Assembly: GCA_017643215.1 (NCBI GenBank)
Contig: JAEPNV010000003.1
Location: forward strand, 62,001 to 126,000
Reading direction: 5' to 3'
Source: Roseibium sp.
Lineage (GTDB): Bacteria; Pseudomonadota; Alphaproteobacteria; Rhizobiales; Stappiaceae
Length of the DNA stretch: 64,000 nt
The notes below the pieces were generated by a model. The model worked only from the letters and a program-made list of their open reading frames with translations, was not told the origin of the DNA and made no database searches. Made by a program: the position numbers and the translations under genes. Below, in pieces: positions 1 to 8,842 of the stretch (positions within the stretch are counted from its first letter, which is position 1; every line of letters starts with the position of its first letter).

Positions 1-1828
1 CGAGTGTTTCCTTGAATGTGATGTTCTGCTGCTCGAGCAGCGCGGCCATCTCACTGCCGCGGGCGGCCAGACGGTCGTCAAGCTCCGTTCCGTTAACGGC
101 GATCGCGGTGTGGATCCGCTCCGAAATCGTTCCGAGTTTTTCGGCAAGTTCGCCGCCGCGAACCGAGATCGTCTCGGTCAGCGAGCCGGCGGTCTCATCG
201 AGTTTGGAGGCGATTTCGCCACCGCGCAGAGACAGGTCGACGACGATGGATTCGCCGGTGCCACGCAGGATTTCGGCGACCTCGGTGCTCCGGTCGGACA
301 AGGTCTCGACGATTTCGGCACCTTTGATGGAGATCGCATCGGTCACGTTTTGCCCGCGCTCTGAAATGCTTTCCACGACCCGGTCGCCGGTTGCCGCAAG
401 CGACGCATCGAGCGTCGTGACCCGTGTATCGACCGTACCGATCAGCTCCTCTGTCCGGGTCGTGATCGTGTCGATCAACCGGCCGGAGGTCAGCGACAGG
501 TTTGCATTGATCTCCTCGCCCCTCAGCGTGATCGTCTCACCAACGGTTGAGCCGGTGGTCTCCAGCGAAAGCCGGAATTCATCAACCTTCTGATTGAGCG
601 TGTCGACGACCGTATGTGTGGAGTCAGAGAGCGTGGTGTTGATCTCGGCCCCGCGCGCGGTCAGCGTTTCCACGAACCGGTCCGCGGTTTCGGCGAACCG
701 CTCGTTCACCTCGCCGCCGCGCGCGACGAGTGTTTCCGACATCTGGGTTCCGGTCTGAGACAGGGTATCCACCATATCCTGCCCAGTGGAGCTCAAGCGC
801 GCGACGTAGTCTTCCGCCCGCACGGTCAGCGACTCGACCAGTTCGTTGCCCGAGGTGGAAATCGACGAGCCGAGCACCTCGATGCGGTCGTCCAACGAGG
901 CAGTCAGATCGCTCACGCGCGTACTGACCGATTCGACCATACGCTGCGTTGCGGTGTCCATCGAGTTGCCGATATCCTCGGAGGTCGCGGACAACTGCGC
1001 GGCGAAACTCTCATGCGCGCCGGAGATGGTCTCGCGCACACGATCCGCATTGTTGGCGATGGATTCACGCTGGCTGACCAATTCCTCGATCAGCGAGCGG
1101 ATTTTCAGTTCATTGTCGTTATAGGACCGCTCAAGCGAGGACACCTCGTTGTGGACAAGGACCTCCAACTCGCTGGCCCTGGCGATCGCACGCTCGATCC
1201 CGTCCCCCATGGCGGCCACCTCGCGCCGGATGGCTTGCCCGACGCTGAGGATAGATTCCTTGGCCATATCCTCCGGTTCCGCGAGGCGCAACGCGACTTC
1301 GGTCATGCCGCGCGCCACAATCCGCATTTCCTGCGCGCGCCAGATCATCATCGCCATCACCCAGAAAAAGATGATCGGGACAATGATGGCGACACCGGCC
1401 AGGATCAGCTCCGGCGATTGCGACAGCGCCGTCAGATTGCTGATCGCGCCAATCCGGTCACCAAAGGCGGTCATAGCCAGGCTGGATCCGACACCGCCCC
1501 AGAGCACGCTCAAAGCAAGAGCGCCCCAAAATGGCGCGGAGGAGGGTCTGCGCTGGAGCGCAAAAATGAGGTTTCCAATGTTCCGGCGGTCGTCATTGGC
1601 GGCCGGCGGACGGTTCGAGCGTCCCCGGCGGCGCGATGCGCGGCTGTCTTCGGACGTGCCGGCGCCCTCGGCCGGTGCGGACGCAGAAGCTGCCTCGGCC
1701 GCCGACGCGTCCGTGGATTGCGCAGTCTCGGCTTGCCCGTCGGGTCCGCCAAAGTCGAGCTTAAGGGCCTCTTCGACCGCGGACAGTGCCGCTTCCGCAG
1801 GATCTTTCACCTTCGGGGGATTTGCCAT
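1..1828 (-). CDS. Partial growth-pole-ring-like apolipoprotein-repeat membrane protein
   Basis: The reading frame is open from an ATG at 1828 to the left edge (at least 609 residues), so the C-terminus is missing. Residues 1-90 are acidic and Ala/Pro-rich and end in a basic patch. Two hydrophobic segments follow at about 100-120 and 140-163. After that comes a very long helical region of repeated units of the type 'S-T-x-G-x-E-(L/M)-x-E-x-(L/I)-x-x-R', rich in T, S, E and L, which is the apolipoprotein A1/A4/E pattern. Two membrane helices followed by an apolipoprotein-like rod is the layout of the giant GPR (growth pole ring) protein of Agrobacterium, which organises polar growth. That link is by architecture only. 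The gene has no close upstream partner on its strand; the small gene at 2129 diverges from it. Confidence 0.7.
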   Translation of the reverse strand, partial: MANPPKVKDPAEAALSAVEEALKLDFGGPDGQAETAQSTDASAAEAASASAPAEGAGTSEDSRASRRRGRSNRPPAANDDRRNIGNLIFALQRRPSSAPFWGALALSVLWGGVGSSLAMTAFGDRIGAISNLTALSQSPELILAGVAIIVPIIFFWVMAMMIWRAQEMRIVARGMTEVALRLAEPEDMAKESILSVGQAIRREVAAMGDGIERAIARASELEVLVHNEVSSLERSYNDNELKIRSLIEELVSQRESIANNADRVRETISGAHESFAAQLSATSEDIGNSMDTATQRMVESVSTRVSDLTASLDDRIEVLGSSISTSGNELVESLTVRAEDYVARLSSTGQDMVDTLSQTGTQMSETLVARGGEVNERFAETADRFVETLTARGAEINTTLSDSTHTVVDTLNQKVDEFRLSLETTGSTVGETITLRGEEINANLSLTSGRLIDTITTRTEELIGTVDTRVTTLDASLAATGDRVVESISERGQNVTDAISIKGAEIVETLSDRSTEVAEILRGTGESIVVDLSLRGGEIASKLDETAGSLTETISVRGGELAEKLGTISERIHTAIAVNGTELDDRLAARGSEMAALLEQQNITFKETL

Positions 1829-2128
1829 GGTTGGATCGCCTCACGTCCGTACTCTATACACACCGGTCATCTCGGATTGCCGAGGTGTCGACCGTCTGCG
1901 TCGATTCCCGTGCCATCAAATTCGCCGGCCCGTTCTGGGCGTTGCGCGATCAGATGTCCGTCCTCTGTTTGGCGGGGGGCCGCCGCAGCCGACCGGACAA
2001 CGATCTGTTGCACAGCCCTTTCCCCACCTTGCCGCATCGCTCTACCTAATGGCACACTCTCACCCAATGGACAAGAAACGGCAATGGCGAGAAGAACCTA
2101 GGGACGGTCGAGCAGCCCGGAGAAGGAG

Positions 2129-2428
2129 ATGTCGGTGACACAAAATGCGGCGGACAAAACGGACACCGCGGCCGGGTCCAAACCGCGCATGCCGAGCCCG
2201 GCGCAGGCGCGATGGCTGTCAAAAGGGCTGGATCAGCCGGGCGGGAAATTGCCGCTGTTTGACGATGCCGGACGCGAGATCCCAGCTAGAACCATCCGCG
2301 CGTGCATCGGCGCGGGCTGGGCAGTGCCTTGGTTTTCCAATCCAATTAAGCCTGACTGGCTCGTTTGCAAGCTCACGGACGCGGGCCGCGCGGTGCTCGC
2401 CAAAGCCGGAAAAGGCAAGAAAGGTTAA
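2129..2428 (+). CDS. Small hypothetical protein, possible winged-helix-like fold
   Basis: A 99-residue basic protein starting at an ATG preceded by a good ribosome site (AGAAGGAG just upstream). I do not recognise a family with certainty. The C-terminal stretch contains 'LTDAGRAVL', a phrase typical of the last helix and wing of small winged-helix proteins, and the tail is Lys/Gly-rich (KAGKGKKG). Trp residues sit at about positions 31, 54, 58 and 67. It is divergent from the growth-pole-ring-like gene and lies about 230 bp before the Hpt gene. Codon use matches its neighbours. No function can be assigned. Confidence 0.6.
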   Translation: MSVTQNAADKTDTAAGSKPRMPSPAQARWLSKGLDQPGGKLPLFDDAGREIPARTIRACIGAGWAVPWFSNPIKPDWLVCKLTDAGRAVLAKAGKGKKG

Positions 2429-2657
2429 TGCCGCATCTGAACATTCGACCAGGCTGTGCGGGCGCAAACACCGGTGGCAAAACGGTTTTCACCAGTATAG
2501 CCAATTCCGGCACACCGGCGCCCGTTAACCAAAAACTCAATTTCCTGGGGACATCGGCGTCTGAACGCTCCTTGCGCGGGCCGCTTAACCGTTCGTTCGC
2601 TGATTGTGCTGGACACTGACCGGGTATCGCGCCCGTTTCATGTGCGGGCGGGTTTAA

Positions 2658-3053
2658 ATGAAACCGGCCAGCACCGATCCGGACGAACCGATGACCCACG
2701 CTTCGGCAATACGCGCAGTCCCGAATTCCGCCCCCCGCCCGCCTGTGGACCTCGTACGGCTTGCGGCGAACACGATGGGCAACCGGGATCTTGAACTCCA
2801 GGTCCTGCAGCTCTTCAAGACCCAGTCCGCCGCGATGCTCGCCAGGTTGGCGGACACGACAGATATTGAGGCGCGCGCGGAGATCATCCATACGCTGAAG
2901 GGATCGGCCCGTGCCGTTGGCGCCGAACATGTGGGCAAAGCCTGTGAGGCTATGGAAGCTGAGATTGGCGCCGGACGCGATGCCCCCCACACTGCGCTTT
3001 CGGAGGCGGTAATCGAGGCGAACCGGTATATTTCCGAGCTCTTATCCGGGTAA
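2658..3053 (+). CDS. Hpt domain phosphotransfer protein
   Basis: A 131-residue protein that is essentially a single histidine phosphotransfer (Hpt) domain after a roughly 25-residue Pro-rich N-terminus. The hallmark 'HTLKGSARAVGA' places the phosphorylatable His at residue 78. It is followed by a second helix, 'KACEAMEAEI', as in ArcB- and ChpT-type Hpt modules. Such proteins relay phosphate from a hybrid histidine kinase to a response regulator. No kinase or receiver gene is nearby, so the partners are unknown. An alternative start is the ATG at 2691. It is a free-standing gene about 140 bp before the ferredoxin gene. Confidence 0.85.
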   Translation: MKPASTDPDEPMTHASAIRAVPNSAPRPPVDLVRLAANTMGNRDLELQVLQLFKTQSAAMLARLADTTDIEARAEIIHTLKGSARAVGAEHVGKACEAMEAEIGAGRDAPHTALSEAVIEANRYISELLSG

Positions 3054-3060
3054 ACCCTAA

Positions 3061-3516
<456 letters not shown>

Positions 3517-3688
3517 ACGGACGGCGCATTGATCTCGTTGAAGACAGCCTGCGGGACGCGGACGATCTGAGGGGGCGTTTGCCGCGAACGGCACGCGATC
3601 GCGCCGCTGGACCCGATCCTGCCTTGACCCGCCGGTCGATGAACGAGAAGGTGGGGGCCTCGATCCCTAACAAGTCCACCTTTTGCCC

Positions 3689-4645
3689 ATGACGCCTCCC
3701 ACTCCCCTGCGCGGGCTCGGCTTCGCGTTTATCGGCTTTGGCTTGTTCGCCACGCATGACGCGCTGATCAAGGCGCTCGGCGGGACGTACTCCGTTTTCC
3801 AGATCATCTTTTTCGCCATGTTGTTCGCATTCGTTCCCATGGCAACCATCATGCTGGCCGACCGGGCCGAGGCCAATTTCCGGCCAAAACACCCCTGGCT
3901 TGTGATGGCACGGGCGACCTTGAGCATTCTGGCGATGGCCAGCGCATTCTACGCGTTCGCAACGCTTCCGTTGACCGAGGTCTACGCCCTTTTGTTCTCT
4001 GCCCCGTTGTTGATCACCGCCCTGTCCGTGCCGTTCCTGGGCGAAGTTGTCCGTGCCCAACGATGGGCGGCGGTGGTGGTCGGTCTCTTCGGTGTTTTGA
4101 TCGTTCTGCGGCCCGGCATGACGGAGATCACCCTGGGCCACATCGCGGCCCTGACGGCGGCGTGCGCGGCGGCGCTCGCGTCGATCGTCGTCCGCAAGAT
4201 CGGCAGTCAGGAGCGGTCCGCAGTCCTGATCCTGTACCCGATGCTCCTGTCGATGGCCGTGATGGGAGGACTGATGCCGGTGGTCTACAAACCGGTCGAA
4301 CTTGTCGATCTGGCCATGATGGCAAGCGTCGGGCTGCTCTCCGTGATTGCCCAGTTCTGCATCATTTCCGCTTACCGCGCCGCGCCCGCGGCCGTGATCG
4401 CGCCGACACAATACAGCCAGATCATCTGGGCGACACTGTTTGGGGCCGTCTTCTTCATGGAGCAGCCGGACGCGTTTGTCGCCGTCGGCTCATTGGTGAT
4501 TATCACATCGGGGGTTTTCGTTGTCTGGCGCGAAAGCCGCCAGAACGTGTCGGTCCGCAATCCGGTGCTGAAAACCGCCAACCCCCGGTTCGATACCGGC
4601 CCGTCACCGGGTCTGCGTCAGCGGCCCGAGACAGCCGAGGAATAG
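3689..4645 (+). CDS. DMT-superfamily (EamA) transporter
   Basis: A 318-residue inner-membrane protein with about ten hydrophobic helices arranged as two EamA repeats (roughly residues 10-145 and 155-285). Typical features are the Arg/Lys-capped helix after 'LSVPFLGEVVRAQRW' and the second-half 'APTQYSQIIWATLFG'. Proteins of this type export or exchange small metabolites, but the substrate cannot be read from sequence. I use the ATG at 3689; a TTG two codons earlier is possible, and no strong ribosome site decides. It converges on the marR gene with only 9 bp between the two stops. Two more DMT proteins lie in the window (30399-31373 and 37488-38483). Confidence 0.85.
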   Translation: MTPPTPLRGLGFAFIGFGLFATHDALIKALGGTYSVFQIIFFAMLFAFVPMATIMLADRAEANFRPKHPWLVMARATLSILAMASAFYAFATLPLTEVYALLFSAPLLITALSVPFLGEVVRAQRWAAVVVGLFGVLIVLRPGMTEITLGHIAALTAACAAALASIVVRKIGSQERSAVLILYPMLLSMAVMGGLMPVVYKPVELVDLAMMASVGLLSVIAQFCIISAYRAAPAAVIAPTQYSQIIWATLFGAVFFMEQPDAFVAVGSLVIITSGVFVVWRESRQNVSVRNPVLKTANPRFDTGPSPGLRQRPETAEE

Positions 4646-4654
4646 CCGGTCGTC

Positions 4655-5188
4655 CTATCGGGTCAGGTTTTGACGGACTGCCCGCATAACACTCAAGAAC
4701 ACCTCAAAATCACGGTCGTCGATCCCCTTCAACATGCGCGCCTCCGCCGCAAGCACCTTGGGCACGATGTCCTCATAGACCTGCCGCCCGGCGTGGGAGA
4801 GGAATAAAAGCGTGCTGCGGCCATCTTCCAGATTGTCCGCTTTTTCCAGCAAACCCCGCGCGTGCATCTTTTTGACCGAGCGGCTGACCGACACCTTGTC
4901 CATGCTCGACCGGTCGACGATCTCCGCCGCGGGCATGCGGCCCGTTGCGCCGAGGATGGCCATCGTCCGCCATTCCGACGGCGTCAGGCCGTGATCGCGG
5001 GTATAGATTTCCGCCAGCGCGGCCGTGACGTCAGAATAAAAAACCCGCACCAGGTACGGAAAAAACGACTGTAAATCAAAGTCTTGAGAACTGGCGTTGT
5101 TGGACGCATCCATGGGACCGACCGGCTGTGTTGCAGACTGTTTTCCAGAGAGCCGTTCAGAAGTTCCATCAGCCATAGCCGGTTTCAT
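4655..5188 (-). CDS. MarR-family transcriptional regulator
   Basis: A 177-residue winged-helix regulator. After a roughly 35-residue low-complexity N-terminus come the dimer helix, the core 'LTPSEWRTMAILGATG', the recognition helix 'SSMDKVSVSRSVKKMHARGL', and the wing 'DGRSTLLFLS', all in MarR order. It is transcribed divergently from the dctPQM TRAP operon across a 114-bp gap containing a 6-bp inverted repeat. By the usual MarR logic it probably represses the transporter, and perhaps itself, until a small ligand binds. The ligand and the TRAP substrate are unknown. In-frame ATG codons at 5188 and 5176 are both possible starts. Confidence 0.88.
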   Translation of the reverse strand: MKPAMADGTSERLSGKQSATQPVGPMDASNNASSQDFDLQSFFPYLVRVFYSDVTAALAEIYTRDHGLTPSEWRTMAILGATGRMPAAEIVDRSSMDKVSVSRSVKKMHARGLLEKADNLEDGRSTLLFLSHAGRQVYEDIVPKVLAAEARMLKGIDDRDFEVFLSVMRAVRQNLTR

Positions 5189-5205
5189 CCTCGATTCCAG
5201 TTGAC

Positions 5206-5225
5206 TTAGTTACATTTGAAACTAA
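5206..5225. promoter_or_regulatory. Candidate MarR operator in the marR/dctP divergent gap
   Basis: TTAGTT (5206-5211) and AACTAA (5220-5225) form an inverted repeat with an 8-bp spacer, in an AT-rich patch between the divergent marR and dctP genes. A TTGACT -35-like hexamer overlaps its left side. MarR dimers commonly bind imperfect palindromes of about this size in such positions. The assignment is inference from symmetry and location. Confidence 0.5.
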
Positions 5226-5302
5226 AGTTCTTTGGCGCGCAGAGCAAGAGCCGCATCGCGCCAAATCCGCCAATAGCATGACTTTAGGGAGGAAACGGAT
5301 CC

Positions 5303-6334
5303 ATGCTGAGACATAAATCCCTGCAAGGACTGTTCGGCCTTGCATCTTTTGCCGCCGTGACGCTGACGGGTAGTGCCGTCCTGGCGACCGAACTGGTGAT
5401 GTCGTCCTGGCTGCCGCCAAAACATCCGGTCGTGACCGGCGTCATGCAGCCCTGGGCCGAACAGGTCGAAGCCGCGACCGACGGCCGGGTTTCCATACGC
5501 ATCCTGCCCAAACCGCTCGGGCCGCCGCCGGCACACTACGATCTTGCCGCCGATGGTGTCGCCGACATCACCTACGGCCTTCATTCCTTCACCAAGGATG
5601 ATCGGTTCTTGCGCTCGCGCATCGGCCAGTTCTCCTTCATCGGCGACACGGCAACCGCCGCGTCGAAGGCCTATTGGGATGTGTATGGCGGCACTCTGGA
5701 CGCCCAGGCTGAACATCAAGGGACAAAACTTCTCGGCCTCTTCGTGCATGGCCCGGGCATGTTCCACAACAATCGGCGTAAAATCGAGACCCCGGCGGAC
5801 TTTGCCGGTCTGAAAATCCGCACGCCGGGCGGGTATATCGCCGATCTGGCCCAGGAACTCGGCATCACCACCCAGTTCATGGGACCGGGCGAAGTCTACG
5901 AAAAGCTGTCGCGCGGCGTGATCGACGGCGTGACGTTCCCGATGGAGGCCCTGAAAGCGTTCAACCTGACCGACCACGTCAAATACTCCATGAAACTGCC
6001 GGGCGGTATTTACAACACGTCTTGGTTCCTGGTCATGAGCGAGAGCGTATGGGACGGCCTGTCGGACGCCGACCGTGCCGCCATTGAAGGCGTGTCCGGG
6101 GCTGCCTTTGCCGACCTGGCCGGAAAGGTCTGGGACGCGGCCGACAGCTCCGGAGCCTCCTATGTGGCCGAAACCAGTATCGAGGTCTATGACGCGCCCG
6201 CGCCCGTGACCGAGGCGATCAAGGCGATCGCGTCCAAAAAGGAGGCCGAATGGGCCGCGGCGGTCGAAGGAACCGGCTTTGACGGTGCGGCGGCCTTGGC
6301 TGAACTCCGGGCCCAAACCGGCGTATCGTTCTAA
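5303..6334 (+). CDS. dctP: TRAP transporter periplasmic substrate-binding protein, DctP family
   Basis: A 343-residue periplasmic binding protein. A clear Sec signal peptide spans residues 1-28 (cleavage after 'AVLA'), followed by 'TELVMSSWLPPKHPV', the usual DctP opening. The middle holds the family's conserved block 'DFAGLKIRTPGG', whose Arg normally salt-bridges a carboxylate ligand. A strong ribosome site (GGAGG) precedes the ATG. It is the first gene of a dctP-dctQ-dctM operon, with dctQ starting 5 bp after its stop. The substrate is probably an organic acid by family habit, but is not determined. Divergent marR suggests ligand-induced expression. Confidence 0.93.
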   Translation: MLRHKSLQGLFGLASFAAVTLTGSAVLATELVMSSWLPPKHPVVTGVMQPWAEQVEAATDGRVSIRILPKPLGPPPAHYDLAADGVADITYGLHSFTKDDRFLRSRIGQFSFIGDTATAASKAYWDVYGGTLDAQAEHQGTKLLGLFVHGPGMFHNNRRKIETPADFAGLKIRTPGGYIADLAQELGITTQFMGPGEVYEKLSRGVIDGVTFPMEALKAFNLTDHVKYSMKLPGGIYNTSWFLVMSESVWDGLSDADRAAIEGVSGAAFADLAGKVWDAADSSGASYVAETSIEVYDAPAPVTEAIKAIASKKEAEWAAAVEGTGFDGAAALAELRAQTGVSF

Positions 6335-6339
6335 AAATC

Positions 6340-6855
6340 ATGCCGAACGCCGACACCACGCGCCCAAGCCGGCTCGCATCGATCTGGCTTGGGATCAAAC
6401 AAACACTAGGTCTGGCCTGTGTTTTGGTGCTCTTTGCGCTGATCGGACTGATCTGCGTGGATGTCGTGGCCCGTTACGTGTTCAACCGGCCGGTGGCGGG
6501 CGCCTATGAATTGACGGAGCTCATGCTGGCGACCCTGATTTTCCTGGCGCTACCGCTCACGACACAGGCCCGGGAACACATCGAGGTCGAACTGCTCGAA
6601 GGGGTCAGGAACCGGGCTTTCCGGTCCTTTTCCGCGCTCGCGGCAACAGCGGCGACCGCGCTGGTGTTTGTTACGATCGCCTATCAGATCTGGCACCATG
6701 CCCTGCGGCTTCAGCGGTACGGGCAGGTCACCGATTCCCTTGAGATCCCCCTCTATCTGATCGGGTTTCTCGGCGCGGCATCCTGCCTTCTAAGCGCCCT
6801 TGTCCTGTTCGTGCCCCGCAGGACACCGTCCAGCCAGGACCGTCAACGTGATTGA
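6340..6855 (+). CDS. dctQ: TRAP transporter small permease, DctQ
   Basis: A 171-residue inner-membrane protein with four hydrophobic helices. It carries the DctQ signature 'VDVVARYVFNRPVAGAYELTE' region after helix 1 (residues about 42-63) and 'TTQAREHIEVELL' in the cytoplasmic loop. DctQ is the small membrane subunit that partners DctM in sodium-driven TRAP uptake. It sits 5 bp after dctP, and its stop codon overlaps the start of dctM, so the three genes are one translationally coupled unit. Confidence 0.92.
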   Translation: MPNADTTRPSRLASIWLGIKQTLGLACVLVLFALIGLICVDVVARYVFNRPVAGAYELTELMLATLIFLALPLTTQAREHIEVELLEGVRNRAFRSFSALAATAATALVFVTIAYQIWHHALRLQRYGQVTDSLEIPLYLIGFLGAASCLLSALVLFVPRRTPSSQDRQRD

Positions 6856-8155
6856 GGCCGCGATCGGTTTTGCCGCCCTGTTTGCGTTGGTGCTGATACG
6901 GGTCCCGGTCGCGCTGGCCATGATCCTGGTGGGCACGGCGGGATTTGCGGCCTTGCGCAACTGGAACGCGGCGCTGAACCTTCTTGGCAGCACGGCCTTC
7001 GACACGGGCCTGTCCTTCACGCTGTCGGTGATTCCCATGTTCATTCTCATGGGCAACCTTTTGACCATCTCCGGGGTCAGCCAGTCCCTGTTTGCAGCCG
7101 CCAATGCCGGGCTTTACCGGCTGCACGGCGGCCTCGCCATGGCAACGGTGGTGGCCTGCGGCGGGTTTAGCGCGGTCTGCGGGTCGTCGCTCGCCACCGC
7201 CGCGACCATGTCGAAGGTCGCCATGCCGTCCATGCGCAAGGTCGGGTATGCGGACAGTCTGGCCACCGGCGCCATCGCTGCCGGCGGAACGCTCGGGATC
7301 CTGATCCCGCCCAGCGTCATCTTGATCATCTACGGCCTCATCACCGAGGCCGATATCGGCAAACTGTTTGTGGCCGGGATCATCCCCGGCTTGATCGGCA
7401 TATTGTTTTACATGGGCGCGGTCGTGGTCGCCGTCCGCCTCAAGCCCGGGCTTGCGCCACAAGCGCGCGAGGCACCCATATTGACCAAGCGCGACTTGTG
7501 GGGCGTTCTGGCCGTGCTCGGCCTCTTCCTGGTCATCATGGTCGGGATCTATGGCGGGTTTTTCACGCCGACCGAGGCGGCCGGCATTGGCGCGGCGACC
7601 GCGCTGCTGATTGCGCTGATGGCCGGCGGTTTGACCTGGTCGAAACTGTTCACCGCTGGCGTCAATTGCGCCCGCACCACGGCAATGATCTTCGCGATCA
7701 TCATCGGCGCGGAGGTGTTTGCCAATTTCGTCAGTTATGCCGGCCTGCCGGACGCCATCCTCTCCTGGGTGACCTCGCTTGATGTGAATCCGTACATGGT
7801 CATGCTGGTGCTGGTGCTGATCTACGTCATATTGGGCGCGGTGCTGGAGAGCCTGTCGATGATCCTGCTGACCGTGCCGATCTTCTTTCCGCTCGTCACG
7901 TCCCTGGATTTCGGCGCCGGCCTTCTGTCCGACCCGGAGATGGTGGTGATCTGGTTCGGGATCATCGTGGTTGTGGTCACCGAAATCAGCCTGATCTCGC
8001 CGCCGATCGGCTTGAACGTGTTTGTTCTGCGGTCGGTTCTCCCGGATGTCCCGCTTCGCACGATTTTCGCTGGTATCCTGCCGTTCTGGGGCGCAGATAT
8101 CGTCCGACTGGTCTTGCTGATTGCGGTGCCGGCCTTGTCGCTGATGCTGCTTTGA
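6848..8155 (+). CDS. dctM: TRAP transporter large permease, DctM
   Basis: A 435-residue, very hydrophobic inner-membrane protein with about 12 helices, the ion-coupled transport subunit of the TRAP system. Recognisable blocks are 'PVALAMILVGTAGFA', 'GFSAVCGSSLATAATM' and 'GTLGILIPPSVILIIYG', all standard for DctM. I start it at GTG 6848, because the preceding sequence in that frame lies inside dctQ and is not membrane-like. This gives an 8-bp overlap with dctQ. The gene ends 20 bp before the convergent Mla lipoprotein gene, and a perfect 18-bp palindrome lies between and across the ends. Confidence 0.93.
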   Translation: MIEAAIGFAALFALVLIRVPVALAMILVGTAGFAALRNWNAALNLLGSTAFDTGLSFTLSVIPMFILMGNLLTISGVSQSLFAAANAGLYRLHGGLAMATVVACGGFSAVCGSSLATAATMSKVAMPSMRKVGYADSLATGAIAAGGTLGILIPPSVILIIYGLITEADIGKLFVAGIIPGLIGILFYMGAVVVAVRLKPGLAPQAREAPILTKRDLWGVLAVLGLFLVIMVGIYGGFFTPTEAAGIGAATALLIALMAGGLTWSKLFTAGVNCARTTAMIFAIIIGAEVFANFVSYAGLPDAILSWVTSLDVNPYMVMLVLVLIYVILGAVLESLSMILLTVPIFFPLVTSLDFGAGLLSDPEMVVIWFGIIVVVVTEISLISPPIGLNVFVLRSVLPDVPLRTIFAGILPFWGADIVRLVLLIAVPALSLMLL

Positions 8156-8164
8156 CGCGGGCGT

Positions 8165-8182
8165 CGTTTGACCGGTCAAACG
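8165..8182. repeat. Perfect 18-bp palindrome between convergent gene ends
   Basis: CGTTTGACCGGTCAAACG reads identically on both strands. It lies between the dctM stop and the stop codon of the convergent lipoprotein gene, and includes the latter. With no loop and no T-run it is not a typical intrinsic terminator. It may still fold in RNA or bind a protein dimer. Confidence 0.6.
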
Positions 8183-8781
8183 TTCTGGATCGTCCAGACC
8201 GCCATGTCGGCAAACACGCGGTCGGCGGAACGGTTGAGCGCCGCGACGGCCTGGTCTGGCCCAGTCCCGCCTGACGGGGTCTCCGCCCGGAACACGCGGT
8301 TTGCCGACGTCCGGCCATTGCGGTCGTTCACGAGCTTCGCGGCGATTTCGACCACCGCCCGGTTGCCCTGGTCGATGCGCAGTTCAAACGCCCGTAGCTC
8401 CGTCTGCAGTTGATAGTCGATCAAAAGGCCTTCGCCGGGCAGCCCGACACCGCGCAGTCGGCCCGTGTTTTGAAGCGTCGCGACAATCTTGGACTGAACC
8501 ACGCTGGGCAGGGAATCGGCCCAGGCAACCCGTGGGAAGTAGCTGTAGACCGGACCGCTGTCGACGACCGCTATGTATTCCGTGTCAAGCGCCTTGAGGG
8601 CTCTCGGGCGCGGCACGAGGACCTGCGCGCCCCGGCGGCGCCCGCCGGGGATCGCCGCCTCCGCCGCCGTCAGACCGTAAAGGGCGGTCGGGCCGGAGCC
8701 CGCGCATCCGGCAAGCCCCGCAGCACCGATCACAAACGCCAGCACGTCGCGCCGGCGAAGCATTCCCGACCCGCTGCTCAT
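8176..8781 (-). CDS. ABC-type transport auxiliary lipoprotein of the Mla/MCE system (PqiC-like)
   Basis: A 201-residue outer-membrane-type lipoprotein. The N-terminus has a positive patch 'RRRD', a hydrophobic stretch and a lipobox 'LAGC' with the acylated Cys at 26. The body, with 'DTEYIAVVDSGPVYSYFPRVAWADSLPSVV' (split by eye into strand-helix elements), matches the ABC_trans_aux/DUF330 family that partners MCE transporters. It is the last gene of the mlaE-mlaF-mlaD cluster, 61 bp after mlaD. In the cell it would be the outer-membrane acceptor or anchor for lipid traffic, as PqiC is for PqiAB. Confidence 0.85.
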   Translation of the reverse strand: MSSGSGMLRRRDVLAFVIGAAGLAGCAGSGPTALYGLTAAEAAIPGGRRRGAQVLVPRPRALKALDTEYIAVVDSGPVYSYFPRVAWADSLPSVVQSKIVATLQNTGRLRGVGLPGEGLLIDYQLQTELRAFELRIDQGNRAVVEIAAKLVNDRNGRTSANRVFRAETPSGGTGPDQAVAALNRSADRVFADMAVWTIQNV

Positions 8782-8842
8782 GACGTTAAACGACCCCGCT
8801 CGCCCCGCATTCCAGCTCTTGTCATAGTATTCGCCCAGCCCC

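Noticed and set aside
614..2138. Long plus-strand open frames (614-2101 and 1149-2138)
   Set aside because: They are antisense to the growth-pole-ring-like gene, whose minus-strand frame gives two membrane helices and a regular repeat pattern. The plus frames give Arg/His-rich, low-complexity products.
6728..8179. Minus-strand open frame of 483 codons
   Set aside because: It is antisense to dctM. The predicted product is Gln/His/Asp-rich, the usual complement of a hydrophobic membrane gene.
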